DNA of 64,000 bases from Gari tellinella (GCA_922989275.2 OV277869.1:19602189-19666188); one strand, 5' to 3'; counted from the first letter of the stretch, positions 49,787-62,494 are shown. The notes: a model not told the origin generated them from the sequence alone. Made by a program: numbers and translations.

Positions 49787-51450
49787 GTTAGTTGCATGCC
49801 TGTTCATTTAGCCTTTTCCTAATACATATAATAGCGTATATTTACTTAAAAAAACATAACAAAGGCCTAAGAATAAATAATAAACTGTCATTCGCTAGTT
49901 AGATAGCTCAATTTCTTTATTACACTCAGTTCATGATTTTACATGAAAATTTTGAGACGGCAATCATTACATATTCGTTAGCACAGTTACTCGGTCTTTA
50001 TCCTATGTGTAACGTCATTGGTACCCACGCATGTTGTCGTATACTTTAGCTATATACAGGGCACATACAGATTACGCCATTTTTTCTTTTATAAAAGGCT
50101 TTGAAACTCCAAGTGCTTTATGAAAATTTACTAGCTAAATTGGTGAAATAAGTACAAACTTAGTTAATAATAGATCATACCATTTTCCCACAGCTTAACA
50201 TAAAATCAAAATATCACAACTAAACAACACCACGCATTTGATGTCCTTACCAAAAAACGCACGAATCCATATTAGTGACACTAGAGTTATCAACTAGACA
50301 CATAAACCAACCGTCCAGGCGGGCTTGCATTTGCGTCGGTATGGTGCTCGCCGCTGACGAAAATGGTCGGATCATTTTATGTATTTATCAATTTGTTAAT
50401 GACCAGTGTTGATATTACCGGAGTATTTGTTAGGAATTTTAACTAGCTGCAAAACGTGATGTAAGACGTAGGTCAGTTTCAACTCGTCAAAGTATTTTTA
50501 TGAATTAATCTGTTACCTGTTCAACTTACATTAGTATTCGTCTAGACACCAGTCGTACATAAAAAATGATGTTTAACAAGTTTCAACTGATTAAGTTAAA
50601 TTTATTTTCACAAACTGCCTTTTTCCTTTGTTGTACAAATTTACCGAAAGGGTTTAAATGATGTAACACAGGTAAATAAAATAGCTAGTTAGCGATCTCC
50701 ATTAAAGTTCATTATCCAACCTTACCAAAAACTGAAGGTCTTGAGAGTCGCCAAGAATGGGTTCTTGCAAATCAGTAAACCACTGGTTCTTAGGTTTATA
50801 TTTTGTTTGTAAAGGCAGGTGGTCTCTCAAAGAAAAGAGAGCGTACATCAGAGAATTTAAATGTTTCTGCTTTGGCTTCTTTTTGCTGCAAGTTGTCAGC
50901 TGTTTTTATTCAAACAATAGAACACCCGTTACCCGGATAGCTCTGTCACAGACGGGTTTAATAACACAGATATATACAAGAAAACCCGATAAGACATGTA
51001 TGTGTGTTTTCAGTATAGAATGTGAATTTGAAAACTACAATCAACCGATCTAGAGCGTGTGTATGAAGGTAACTATTTGTTTCACATTTTGGCGAAATTC
51101 CGGAAAATAATATTGCTCACGAACGTATATATGAGTGGTTTAAAGTTTGATTTGTCGACATTTAGCCCGAATTCGACACCAAAACCATTCAAAATAGACA
51201 CTTAAAAGGTTAAACTGCCATACATGTGATATAGTTTAACCCTTAAAACATTTATCTACCACATATGTGAAGCATACCAACCAGATGAATGACATTATGA
51301 TTAAATTTTGGGGTTTTAGACGATGGGTAATGTCATAAAAGTCACGACTTACCAAAGATTCTCAAATAGCGAAGATAATACTAACACAAGTACAACGGTA
51401 TTACGTACCCCAGACAAACTATAAATGAATAGCAGCAAAGTTTATTTCTT
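49787..51450. other. No exon or gene recognised
   Basis: I looked for the C..C.C...CC..C exon expected next in the VWC gene and did not find it here. A 98-codon plus frame at 50757-51053 has no recognised motif. Confidence 0.45.
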
Positions 51451-51843
51451 TTAAAGCCGCATTGTGTTTTGGGGAAACCTGCATAGAACTATTGATTGGG
51501 ATCCCATTAGAACTACATGGGACGTGATTCTTTCACAAAAAGCGGCTATATCTAAGAAATTCGCTTTTTATTTTTTGTTTTATTTACGGATATAACTTCC
51601 ATTTAATTTGACCTTGTGAACGGAAAGAATGACAACTCTGTAAATACAGGGCTCCAAATAAGGGGAGTATTTCGAAAACTAAACTCTTTATTTCTGCTTT
51701 TAAACCCAATGGTGTCATACTCATTAGAATTGTCTCGAAGAGACGGTTTAATCAGTAGTAATACCATAGCATTCGGTGCTGAAATAAGTGAGAACATGTT
51801 GGATTAGTTCAGATATCTGGAGCGCTGAAAATGAAGCGGTTAA

Positions 51844-52047
51844 CCCTTATTCTGCTGTACATACGTCTGCTTTGACAGTGTCGTCTGCAAAATTTGTTCA
51901 GTTTAGATTTATGCATTGTTTAAATTAAACAAACCTTAAGACGAGTGTCAAACAGTTTGGATCCAGATGAGACGCCGCGATACGCGGCGTCTTTCTAGAT
52001 TCAAACAGTTTGTAAACTCCATAAAAATACGACCAGTAGGCACAGGG
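51844..52047. mobile_element. TTAA-flanked 204-bp miniature element (in T2 copy 2)
   Basis: TTAA at 51840-51843 and 52048-52051. It has the same length and ends as 33561-33764, in reverse orientation. It contains hairpin H at 51947-52016. Confidence 0.7.
51947..52016. repeat. Hairpin family H copy in T2 copy 2
   Basis: GTCAAACAGTTTGGATCCAG.TGAGACGCCGCG-AT-ACGCGGCGTCT...AGATTCAAACAGTTTG. The core pairs perfectly. Confidence 0.75.
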
Positions 52048-53824
52048 TTAAACTATGAGATTCAGTCAAAAGTGTAAATAATATTCACTGGGGGTTGAGC
52101 GTTTAAAATAATACGGAAAATCTTTACCAAGCTTGCTGAAAATGACTGTTTCAGCCTTGTCCGCTCTCTAACTCAAAAAGTTCCTTTTGGATCTTCACCA
52201 AACTTGCTACAAATGTTTATTAGTAAAGAATCTAGGTCGGGTTCAATAACTAGCAAAATCGCATGAGGCATGTCTGAGTTATTGTCCTTGAATAATTAAA
52301 AAATGACTCTTTCAGCATTTTCTGCTCTCTAACACAAACACTTGTTTTTGGATCTTCACAAAACTTGCTGACAATGTGTATTGGTATTAAATCTCGGTCA
52401 AGAAAAAAACCGAATACAGTTGAATGAAAATCCTTCAAGAGGTAAAGGAGAAATGGAGTGGTCATTTATTACTTAACTTATTACCAACACGGCTAAGGTG
52501 AAGCACATGCAACCATTGACCAACTATTTGGCTGGTCCTTTTACAGAGTGGACAGGGCAAAAATAAGGATAAAATAGCAAACATTTTAAAAAATGAAGAA
52601 CCATAACTCCAACATGCCTTCGGCGATTAGGGTATTTATAGCACTGGACCAAGATTTTATACAAATATTATTTTCAGTAAATTTGGTGAAGATCCAATTA
52701 AAACTGTTTGAGTCACAAAGCTGACAAAGCTTAGGTAGTCAATTTTTAGTCATTCAAGGGCAATAACTCCAACATGACTAGTGCGATTTTGGTAGTTAAG
52801 ATGATTGACCTAGATTTTATATTAGTAAACATTTTCAACAAGTTTGGTGAATATCTGATTAAAACTGTATGTGTTAGAAAGCAATAAATGCTGAAACATT
52901 CATTTTTAATACTTAAAGGGCAAAAACTCAGACATGCCACATGCGATTTTTGCAATAATCTAACTAGACCTAAATTTTATATAATTAAATATTTTCAGCA
53001 AGTTTAGTGAATAACCGATAAAAACTGTATGTGTTAGAGTGCAAAAATGACTGAAACAGTCATTTTTTATTGATAAACAGGCAATAACTCAGATATACCT
53101 TTTGCGATTTTAGTAGTAATCAAACTAAACCTTGATTTTATATCAATAAACATTTTCAGCAAGTTTGGTGAAGATCAAATGAAACGTATTTGTGTTAAAG
53201 AGCAAAACTTGCTGAAAACACTCAAGTTTTAATACATAAAGGGCAAAAACTCAGATATGCCACATGCGATTTTAGTAATAATCAATCTATACCTAAATTT
53301 TATATGAATAAATATTTTCAGCATGTTTGATGAATATCCGATAAAAACTGTTTGTTTTAGAGTGCAAAAATGACTGAAACAGTCATTTTTTATTAATTAA
53401 CAGGCAATAACTAAAAAAATACCTTATGCTATTTTAGTAGTAATCAAAGTAAACGTTGATTTTATATCAATGACCATTTTCAGCAAGTTTGTGGAAGATC
53501 GGATAAAATATATTCGAGTTAGAGAGCGGACAAAAAAGTGTGATAGTCTAACTGACTGATGGATGGACGGGCGAAGGTAAATACGGTTGCACACGATGAA
53601 GTTGATTCCGGCTGTATCACGTGATACTAAGCCGTGTGGTAATGTTTATGTCAGACGTTCTATTTTCGGTTTGTTATGATTTTAAATCGCCCTTTTTGGT
53701 GATTTAGGTCCGTCTTCATCATTTCATTGATTAGTTTGGCCCATAATAATGTTCAAACATTTTTATTAACCGTCATTGTATTTCAGACATTAAGAAAAGG
53801 TCTGAAAACACAATGGGACTTTAA

Positions 53825-54409
53825 TGGATTGAGGGTGCAAAATTGCAAATGAATGTTTGATAGACTATACAATTATATTCATCGCCCCAATTATTATTTT
53901 ACTTTTCTTTAAAACCACGCAAATGAGATTGGTTTTCGTTTTTAGATCGCTTCACATAACAGTGTTTGTCCCGTCACTAGCTAGATCTCCCTGTAATGGA
54001 GTTTTGCAATAAGTCGATTGACTAACTGAGTTGGGTTTAACGGCACCGTGGCAGATATACTGGTAATATGGCACCGAAATGAAATTCTCGTAGCTGTCGG
54101 AGATGGGTATGTCTAGGAGTATGTGTGTTCTCGTTAACTATGTAAGGTCCCGTACTACATGTACTCTCAAAGTCCAAACAGTCAATATCAAAGCTATTAT
54201 AGTACATGTAGTCCCTTTCCTATGCGGATTATTTTGCCGTCTACCGTTTCATGTAATTTAATGTTTGTTTCGCCTAGCTGCGCCATTCTATGTCCCTATT
54301 GATATCTTGTATATTCCGGGGTGAAAGTATTTTAAGTCGTTTCTGCTTGGATATACGTAGGTCATTTTGACTAGGATCCGTTGGCAAGGTCATGTCCGTC
54401 GTATGGAGG
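53825..54409. other. No gene recognised
   Basis: Short unique-looking spacer between two mobile elements. No protein-like frame. Confidence 0.4.
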
Positions 54410-55482
54410 TGTAGCGGCATGATTTGAAAAAAATTCTAATTTGAAATATTTTAACAAATCATGTCTATTTTTTCAAATCATGTTTTCACAGTCGACATGA
54501 TTTGAAAAAAAACATAATTTGAAAAAAAATTACAAATCATGTCGAAAACCTGCATCTGTAAATATGATTCAACACGTTTGAAAAAAAACAAACATAGGCT
54601 AGTTTTTTAATAGCATGCATATATTAGGTATTTATATAAGTGTTTCCGGCAACGCAACACAGTGAATACATTTGAGTTATTTGAATGTGAAATAAGACAG
54701 TAGAAATAAAAGCTTCATAAATGGCATGCATGTGTATCTCATGGGGCTGCACATTTTGAATGGAGGCATGTCAATGTCAAGGTCATCCTTAAAGGTCAAA
54801 TATATAGGTGAATGTCATAACTTCTAAGCCAGTATATATAATTACTTAATAATTGGCATGCACGTGAATCTCATGGAGCTGCACAGTTTGAATGTAGACA
54901 TGTGAAGGTCAATCCTTCAATGTCAAGGGCGGAAAGCCGGACATTGCGTTGTTTCACAAAAGCATCTTGTTTCTTCTTTGTTTAAGGATGTCTTTTTTTC
55001 GAAATTCTACGCATCTCCCCATAACCGAACACCCTGGATCTACACCTAGATGTGCAGGCAACATGGCAGTTCTGGTGTTGTTTGTAAGGTTTGGAGGACA
55101 GCGTAAGGTCATGTTGGATGGCGGGAGGTAATACTGACATGTGGTTGGACTGGCAGGCGGATGGGCGGGTTGGATTAATCAGTTCTCTGATGACGATTTT
55201 GAAATCTATTTGTTTTCATGCCAGCTGATTATGCATAATTCATTGAATATCTCTTTTAAATTGTCCGATTTTTAATTTGCTTTTGTTTATTTCCGATAGG
55301 GTTGGTACGGATTTCCGTATATCGATAGAATTTGAAATATCGTATCGTACAACGTTACATTGCGAAATAGTATGAGACCTATGAACCACGAATCATTTAT
55401 AACTGCCAGGTCAATGCAACAGAGCTTAATTTTCAACTGGACTAGGCAAAGAGTTATTCAATTTAGGTCTAAGCACCAACGG

Positions 55483-55619
55483 TGTAGCAACATGATTTGA
55501 GAAAAAAAAGATTTTGTGTTTCAAATCATATCAACAATATTTTAAATCATGTTTTCACACTTGACATGATTTGAAAAAGACCACATCAAACTAGATATTT
55601 TTCAAATCCTGATGCTACA
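55483..55619. mobile_element. 137-bp mini-element with the same ends, nested in the 2.9-kb element
   Basis: TGTAGCAACATGATTTGAGAAA...TTTTCAAATCCTGATGCTACA, with the internal CATGTTTTCACACTTGACATGATTTG of the long arms. Effectively both long arms deleted to their tips. Confidence 0.6.
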
Positions 55620-56116
55620 CACCGGCTCGAAAGGAGTTGGTCTTCATTTGTAAAAAAAACAAAGGCATTTTGTGAATGATGACATTGTCTTATCAAACAC
55701 AGTTAAACAGACGTTTAAGACATATACGTATATATATTATGTACGTTTGGAATGAGAACGAACGGCACATGATGAGATACCGGTACCGGACACAGTATTT
55801 CCCCATTAACTTTCTATACGACAATAGCATTGCACATCAAAGATAAGCGTACACCTAAAATGGCATTTAAACGTTTGGGTTTATTACAAGATTTAGTCAT
55901 GTTATTTACGTTTATAATTATTTTGAGAAAAGCAAATTGCAACAGTAGATCAAACATATCATGATGTGTACAAGGTGTCCCAATATATCTGACGCTACTT
56001 TCAAAATTTATAAATCGCATTTTCTTAGTCAGAATATCAAATACCAAATACCATTGTAGCAATGGGAATTTGCCAAAGTAGTTCCCGATATTTTGAGACA
56101 CCCTGTATGTTACAAT

Positions 56117-56147
56117 CACGAATGAAGAACGTCGTTCTTCATTCGTG
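56117..56147. repeat. 31-bp perfect palindrome flanked by 8-bp direct repeats
   Basis: CACGAATGAAGAACG-T-CGTTCTTCATTCGTG. GTTACAAT stands directly left (56109-56116) and again at 56147-56154. Confidence 0.75.
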
Positions 56148-57300
56148 TTACAATACTATAAATGATTGAATCGCCATGCGGAATGGAACAGAGTGGATCG
56201 CATCAAATTTTTTGTATCCCTTTTTAATACTTTGCAAATAGGCCCGAATCTGGTGACACGCCAAGCAACTCGACGTGTCACTAGGCTCCAGACTATTTGC
56301 CATTTGCCATGTTTGATGTATATGCCGTAACAGATAAATAGATATTATGGAACAGGGAAAATCTAAAATTAATAAATTGCAGTGTAGTCTCGCATCGAGA
56401 ATTGGCAAAATCCCGCACACAAGGGGCTGACCAATCAGCACATTGTAGGACGACTCGCCTTCTACATGTAGATAAAATTATAAAATTAAGCAAACTTCGG
56501 GGGATTGGGGTCAAACGGCCAATGATGTATAAACATAGGCAACATGTAACCATGAATTGTTTGTATTTCGATATGAGAATTCACCATCGATGCGGTCCTG
56601 CAGCATACTAACATGTCAACGCAGCTGTACATGCTCATTAATTATGATCATTGCGTATTTTAAGGTTTATACACTTATAAACTAGGTTAACCCTTTCATT
56701 TGCGAGAGCTGTTTCAGTGCATTTGCAGAAAGAGTAGACACTGGTGAAACAGCTTCAAAAAGGAGCTGCTTTATCCGTGTTTAATCCTTTATACTTTTGC
56801 GGTGTTAGGGGTATACGGAAAACTGTGCAGCTCCATGAGATGCAAACGCATGCCAATTATGAAGTAATTCTATCTACTGTCTCAAAAGTTATGACAATCA
56901 CCTATATATTTAACCTTCAAGAACGACCTTGACCTTGACATGCCTCCATTCAAAATGTGTAGCCCAATGAGATACAAATACATGCCATTTATGAAGCTTT
57001 TATTTTTACTGACTGTCTTATTTCACATTCAAATAACTCAACTATATTCGCTGTGTTGCGGTGCCGGAAACACTTATATAAATACTTAATATATGCATGC
57101 TATTTAAAAACCAGCCTATGAAAAAAACTTTTTTTCAAAATTTCAAATTTACAGATGCCGGTTTTCGACATGATTTGTAAAAAAAATTCAAATTATGTTT
57201 TTTTTCAAATCATGTCGACTGTGAAAACATGATTTGAAAAAATTGACATGATTTGATAAAAAATTTCAAATTAGATTTTTTTTCAAATCATGCCGCTACA

Positions 57301-58510
57301 GTGCACTGTTCACTATGTCTATCAATATTGGCTGATTGTGCTTGCAATAATGCATTTGTATTTCTCCATTCAATCTGTCTTTTTTAACACCCAGAGATGT
57401 GTGAGAGAGATAGAGAGAGCTTGGTTAGTGTGCTATATTTAATAGTTGACAGCAGAAAAGCATATAAACATGTAAACTCCGTCAAGCAATTTATGTGATT
57501 GGACTTGTAAAACTGTTTGAGGCAATCTTCCATGTTCTCAAGTGCTGAAACTTGTAACTAGTTTTTGGAATATCCAGAATAGCAAATCTATTAAATATAA
57601 AGGTTTTTAAATCATAAACATTGCGGACTACTCAAAATATATCCACTTTATCTAGCTTCAAACGTCTGTGTTCGTCTTTACCCGTCGCCGTGTGCGTTCT
57701 GTGTCTGTCGATATCAATATCTGTGATAAGTCGTTATCAATTTTTGATACCCCCACCTCGATCAATCGCCATTTGCAAAGTAATTAGAGCATTCCATGTA
57801 TTGAAACTTACATGTTTTGTAGAAAAAAATGTTTAATTTGGAATATGGTTCAAAGATGACAAAAGCATTCATAGTTTAAGCGTAAACCCGTGTTCACTGA
57901 CAGGTTGTGGTAAAAAAGGATAAACAATACGTTTCGATGTCAAAACTAATATCTTGCTAACATTCAAATGATACATAATTTCACATGATGGTACTGCAAT
58001 ATGTTGTCTTTAAATGTCAGTCAGTTTTTTGTCAGTGAATTTCTTAAATATTAAACCCTCATCTAAAACGTGGACCTAACCTAATCAGCGTGGCATTTGT
58101 TTATATCTGTGTTAGTGAAACCGTCTGTGGCAGTGGTATCCGGATAACGGATGTGGTAGGTGTTTTTTCAGGGTTGATTATAGACGGATTTACATTAAAA
58201 AAAAAAGACTTGGCAGAAGGTACATTTTGTACTGACAAGGATCTTTTGATTTGTTTACAGCGGAAAATAATTTCAAATTTCCCCAGTGTCCACTTCCATC
58301 TTTAACGCCAATTGAATGGCACTTAATTTTTTGGAGAGGATTCACATAGGCTTTGCCTGTTGTCCAATCCTTTTCTTCTGAATAAAATATTGTTTAAACT
58401 AATGGCACTTAATTCTTCCTATGATTGGACTGAAAGCAATGACAGATCTAGATCTACATGTATGAGTTCTATTTTTATCATTTGTAGATACCATATTATA
58501 ATAAAATCGT
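57301..58510. other. No gene recognised
   Basis: AT-rich sequence with short open frames (57621-57836, 58090-58305) that lack recognised motifs or splice context. Confidence 0.4.
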
Positions 58511-58514
58511 ATGT

Positions 58515-60700
58515 GCCCGGTGCGCCATGCTAATTGTTAGTTATAAAATGCCAAATGCTAAATGCGAAATACTATTTGTGAAAAATTAAATGTTATTTGC
58601 TAAATGCGAATTGCTATTTGTGAAATGTTTAATGATGTTTGCGCCGAATGCCAATTGCTTTGGCGGTTTCTATGGAAGGCTGGTGCGCCATGCTAAATGC
58701 TAAATGCGACTTGCTATATGCGAAATGCTAAATGCGAATCGCGAAATGCTAATTATGTACAACACTCTATTAGGGTGTGTTTATTTCTTAATGCTATTTG
58801 TAAAATGCCAAATGTAAAATGCTGATTGCGAAATGCGTTTTGTAAAATGCCATGTGCGAATTACAAAAATGCTAAATGCGAATTGCAAAAATGCTGTTCG
58901 TAGATTCCTTAATGCAAAATGCGAATTGCTGTACTAAGGCCAAACAAAAATACCTCTGTTTCCGGTAACCCGACCAACTCTAGTTTTTCCCTCCGATAGT
59001 CTTTTGAGTGTTTTAAAAATAGATTTTTAGATAAACAAATATCTAAAAGAAATTTGATCTCAATTTGCAATAAAGTACCTTCCGTGCAGTTATGATCTGC
59101 TAGTTATTTAACCATTGACATATTCAACATGCAGACAATGCATTTTAATGACATATTTGACAAGCATACAACACATTTAAAAATATTATTTATCCAACCA
59201 TATATAAGTCACTACTTTGCCGATTTGGTATACCAATACTGGTTAACAATCATACCAGTTTCAATTTTAAGGTAATTTTTGGTACTGATGGGATCTATCA
59301 ATTACATGTTATAATTTGAATTGATATTTTTAAGGTTTTTTATGTATAGCCCAGGGCTCTGCAAAATAAAATACATTCATATGTTTTCATATATGAATAT
59401 GACTATATTAAATACTCCATCAGAAAAGTTTAATAGACTATATCATTACATGTATATGATTGTGTTAAAAAAAAGATTTTCCGACCGACTGTCCCTAATT
59501 TTATTTATTTTTTGCATGTAATAGGAAACACGGGTATTTTTCATTTGGCCTAAATGCGATTTGCCAAAAACTAAATGCGATTTGCTGAATGTCAAATGAT
59601 TGAGAAAAACCGCCATTTGAGGAGTCCGTCAAAGCATTTGGCATTCGGCGCAAATAGCATTAAGCATTTGGCATTGGCAAATAGCATTTCGCAAATAGCA
59701 ATTCGCATATAGCAAATAGCATTTAATATTTCACAGATAGCATTTCGCATTTAGCATTTGGCATTTTACAACTAGCAATTAGCATGGCGCACCGGCCTTA
59801 CATAGGTTTCTTCAAATTGCGGTTTGTTTTCTCAATCATTTGACATTCTGCTAATAGCTTTTAGCATTTAGCAAATCGCATTTACATGTCAAATAAAAAA
59901 TTCCAAGTGTTTCCTATTAAATGCGGAAAACAAAATAGGGACAGACGGTCGGAAAATCTTTTTTTTCACACAATCATATAATGATATATCTAACTTTTCT
60001 GATAGATTTTTTTATATAATCATATTTTGCAGAGCCCTGGGCCATAAATAAAATAAATTATCAATTAAAATTGTTAATAATTGATAGGTCACATTACCAA
60101 AATTACGTTAAAAATAGAACCTTGTATGATTGTTAACCAATATTGGTATACCAAACCGGCAAAATAGCGACTTATATATAATAAGTGGAATTAATAATAT
60201 TTGAAATGTGTTATTTGCTTGCCAAATATGTCAATAAAATGTGTTGGCTGCATGTTAAATATGTCAATGATTAATTAACTAGCAGATCATATCTGCATGG
60301 AAGGTACTATATGACAGATTTAGATCAAATTTATCCTAGCTATTTGCTAATCTTCTTTAAATGACCGACATTCGCCGATACGTTTTTCGAAAAATGAAAA
60401 GAAAAAAGTTTAGGGTCGGAAGGCAAAACTAGGGTCGGAGGGCTACCGGAAACGTAGATATTTTTTGTTTGGCCTTAGTACAGCAATTCGCATTTTGGCA
60501 TTTGGGACCTTGAGAATAGCATTTTCGCAACTCGCATTTAGCATTTTGCAATGCGCAAATGGCATCTTGCAAGACGCCTTTCGCAATCAGCATGTAGCAT
60601 TTGGCATTTTACAAATATCATTAAGCACCGGGAAAAGAGTTTTGTATTTAATTAGCATTTCGCAATTCGCATTTAGCATTTAGCATGGCGCACCGGCCTT
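58515..60700. mobile_element. Foldback element of about 2.2 kb with (ATGCTAAATGCGA)n arms
   Basis: The left end CCGGTGCGCCATGCTAA and the right end TTAGCATGGCGCACCGG are inverted, as is an internal copy at 59784-59797. The terminal 400 bp on each side are degenerate repeats of AAATGCTAAATGCGAATTGC. Inside, arms 58922-59550 and 59886-60483 are inverted copies (AAGGCCAAACAAAAAT..TTTCCGGTA ... CAGGGCTCTGCAAAAT). The 59551-59885 centre is again the short repeat. No coding frame. Confidence 0.8.
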
Positions 60701-61489
60701 CCATAGTTTTGCCTTTTTAAATAGCTCGAAATGAATGTTCTCAATCACCTGAAACTATGAATCGAGAATGTTTGGAAAACATCCCCAAAATATGCCGTAT
60801 GTGGATTGTTTGAAACGACCCCTCAAATGAGAAATTCGTATTGCCACCTATAGGTAAATAAACCGAGTGTCAGCTTCGAGAATTCGTGAAAGGGATTTAT
60901 TTTGTCTTGTAGAGTAAATTTATGTTCTGAGTGTACGTTTTTAGTATCTGGTGTGTGTTGGTGTTGTTTTTTATTTTACCAGGAAGAAGCGATCACTGTT
61001 GACCGACCGATTCGTTTATGAACCAGTCACAGATTTGCGCATGTGCTCCAAACGGTGTTAATACAAACTATACCCATACCCTGAAAGCCTCGGACTATAT
61101 CCCACGATATTTCGGGTTAAATTAATTCGCCATTGTGTCATCATCTCACTGAATTGTTACTGATGTTCGTTCTATTTCATGTACATGGTGCTAGATTAAA
61201 ATTATGACCTAGTCTATGATGAACAATTTCATTCTGATTTGCAGAATGCTTCAAATAAATGTCGAAATATAACTTCTATCGGACAATTTTGGAGATCTGC
61301 ACAACAAAGCAGTCACAATTGCTAGGAGAGTCGCCGATCTTTTGGCGACTATAAACTTGCTGTCAACGCATTATTTTAAAAACATTTAAGGAAAACATTT
61401 CAACTTTTGGCATTTTGAATACCGATTCTTTGGTTTGTACTTAGTTGTTTTCAGTTGATCATTTTCTTGTAAGACCTAGCTAGGGATTG
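60701..61489. other. No gene recognised
   Basis: No protein-like frame or clear repeat. Confidence 0.4.
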
Positions 61490-61880
61490 TATTTAGGGTT
61501 GATAGGGTCAAGGTCAAGGTCACTGTTACTAAAAAATAAAAACGTTTTCCGTTCAATCACCGCACATTGGATAACCAAATTTTGACCAAACTTTGTATTT
61601 AGCAAGTTTACAAAAAGACCTACATTTGCTTGACTGTAGTGGGTAATACAGTCAATGTCAAGGTCCACTGTTACTAAAAAATAAAACAAAATGGAAGTCG
61701 GTCAATAACTGCAGATTGGGTGTCCCAATTTTGCTCAAACTATGTTTAAGCAAGCCAACATTAAGACCTAGCTAGGGATTGTATAGGGTTTTTTCTGATC
61801 AGGGTCAAGGTCACTGTTCCTAAAATAGAAAAACGGTTTCCGTTTAATAACTGCATATTGAATATCAAATGTAAACCAGT
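61490..61880 (+). repeat. Tandem repeat of about 150 bp, three units
   Basis: GGTCAAGGTCACTGTTACTAAAAAATAAAA, AACTGCA.ATTGG.T..CAA and AGCAAG..AA...AGACCTA recur near 61500, 61655 and 61800. Dispersed repeat of the GGTCAAGGTCA type. Confidence 0.7.
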
Positions 61881-62079
61881 TTTCACCCAAGACTGACCCA
61901 GTGCATTTTTCTTTGCTTTCTTGACCGCCCGGCCACTGTGGCTCAGCTAAAACATTGATGGATAACGGTGATTTTGTTTATACATGTACCTGTATTATAA
62001 AACACGGACAGTTGGTAGCCTCGTTTAAAAAGGTTTCTTTTTACCAATATGTGGTTAGATAAATAAAATAGCCTTTGAT

Positions 62080-62134
62080 CCGTATGAGACGCCGAAGGTA
62101 TCGGCGTTCTATGTTGATCAAGGCTGTTTGAAAC
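62080..62134. repeat. Hairpin family H, partial
   Basis: GATCCGTATGAGACGCCGA-AGGTA-TCGGCGTTCTATGTTGATC, then GGCTGTTTGAAA. Inner arms pair imperfectly. Confidence 0.5.
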
Positions 62135-62424
62135 TGGACCAATGGTTAATTTCGCATGCGCAAAACTGAGCGAGCTGGTAGTGGAGGATTTATATTGATT
62201 TAATACAAAATCAAAGTATTTATTTCATGAACACCAAAAACACTGAACTGTGCCTATGAGTTTTAAGTCCACATTTCTCAAAGGATGACTTTATCACAGG
62301 TCTCCGTTTGCCATGAGGGCCTCGTGTACCTTCGATCGTGTTTCAAACGAAACGCAAACGCATTGCAATAAAATGTACAAAAACAACTTTTTGACAACTC
62401 TGACTATTCATTTTTATACGAGTG

Positions 62425-62494
62425 GCAAACAGTTTGGAGCCTGATCAGACACCGGGTTGTCCGGCCTCTGATCTGGCTGCAAACTGTTTGCAAT
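62425..62494. repeat. Hairpin family H, late copy
   Basis: GGCAAACAGTTTGGAGCCTGATCAGACACCGGGT and CCGGCCTCTGATCTGGCTGCAAACTGTTTGC pair with a few mismatches. Confidence 0.75.

Larger units (their letters stand above)
51455..53820. mobile_element. TTAA-flanked element T2, copy 2 (2.37 kb), inverted relative to copy 1
   Basis: TTAA at 51451-51454 and 53821-53824. The ends AGCCGCATTGTGTTTT and (inverted) AGTCCCATTGTGTTTT are the same as copy 1 at 31919-34172 read backwards. Interior landmarks correspond in reverse order: the AATTGTCTCGAAGAGAC block, the 204-bp TTAA element and the 165-bp repeats in both orientations. No transposase. Confidence 0.82.
54410..57300. mobile_element. Long-inverted-repeat element, 2.9 kb (TGTAGCGGCATGATTTG ends)
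   Basis: The ends TGTAGCGGCATGATTTGAAA and TTTCAAATCATGCCGCTACA are inverted. The arms stay recognisably inverted for about 500 bp (54410-54930 and 56790-57300), including TCAAATCATGTTTTCACAGTCGACATG, GTGTTTCCGGCAACGCAACAC and CATGCC..CATTCAAA..TGTGCAG blocks. The centre includes a 137-bp mini-version (55483-55619), a short palindrome (56117-56147) and open frames of no recognised family. No transposase identified and no clear target duplication. Confidence 0.7.

Noticed and set aside
50757..51053. Next exon of the VWC gene
   Set aside because: The 98-codon frame lacks the C..C.C and CC..C patterns and has no phase-1 acceptor fitting exon 6.
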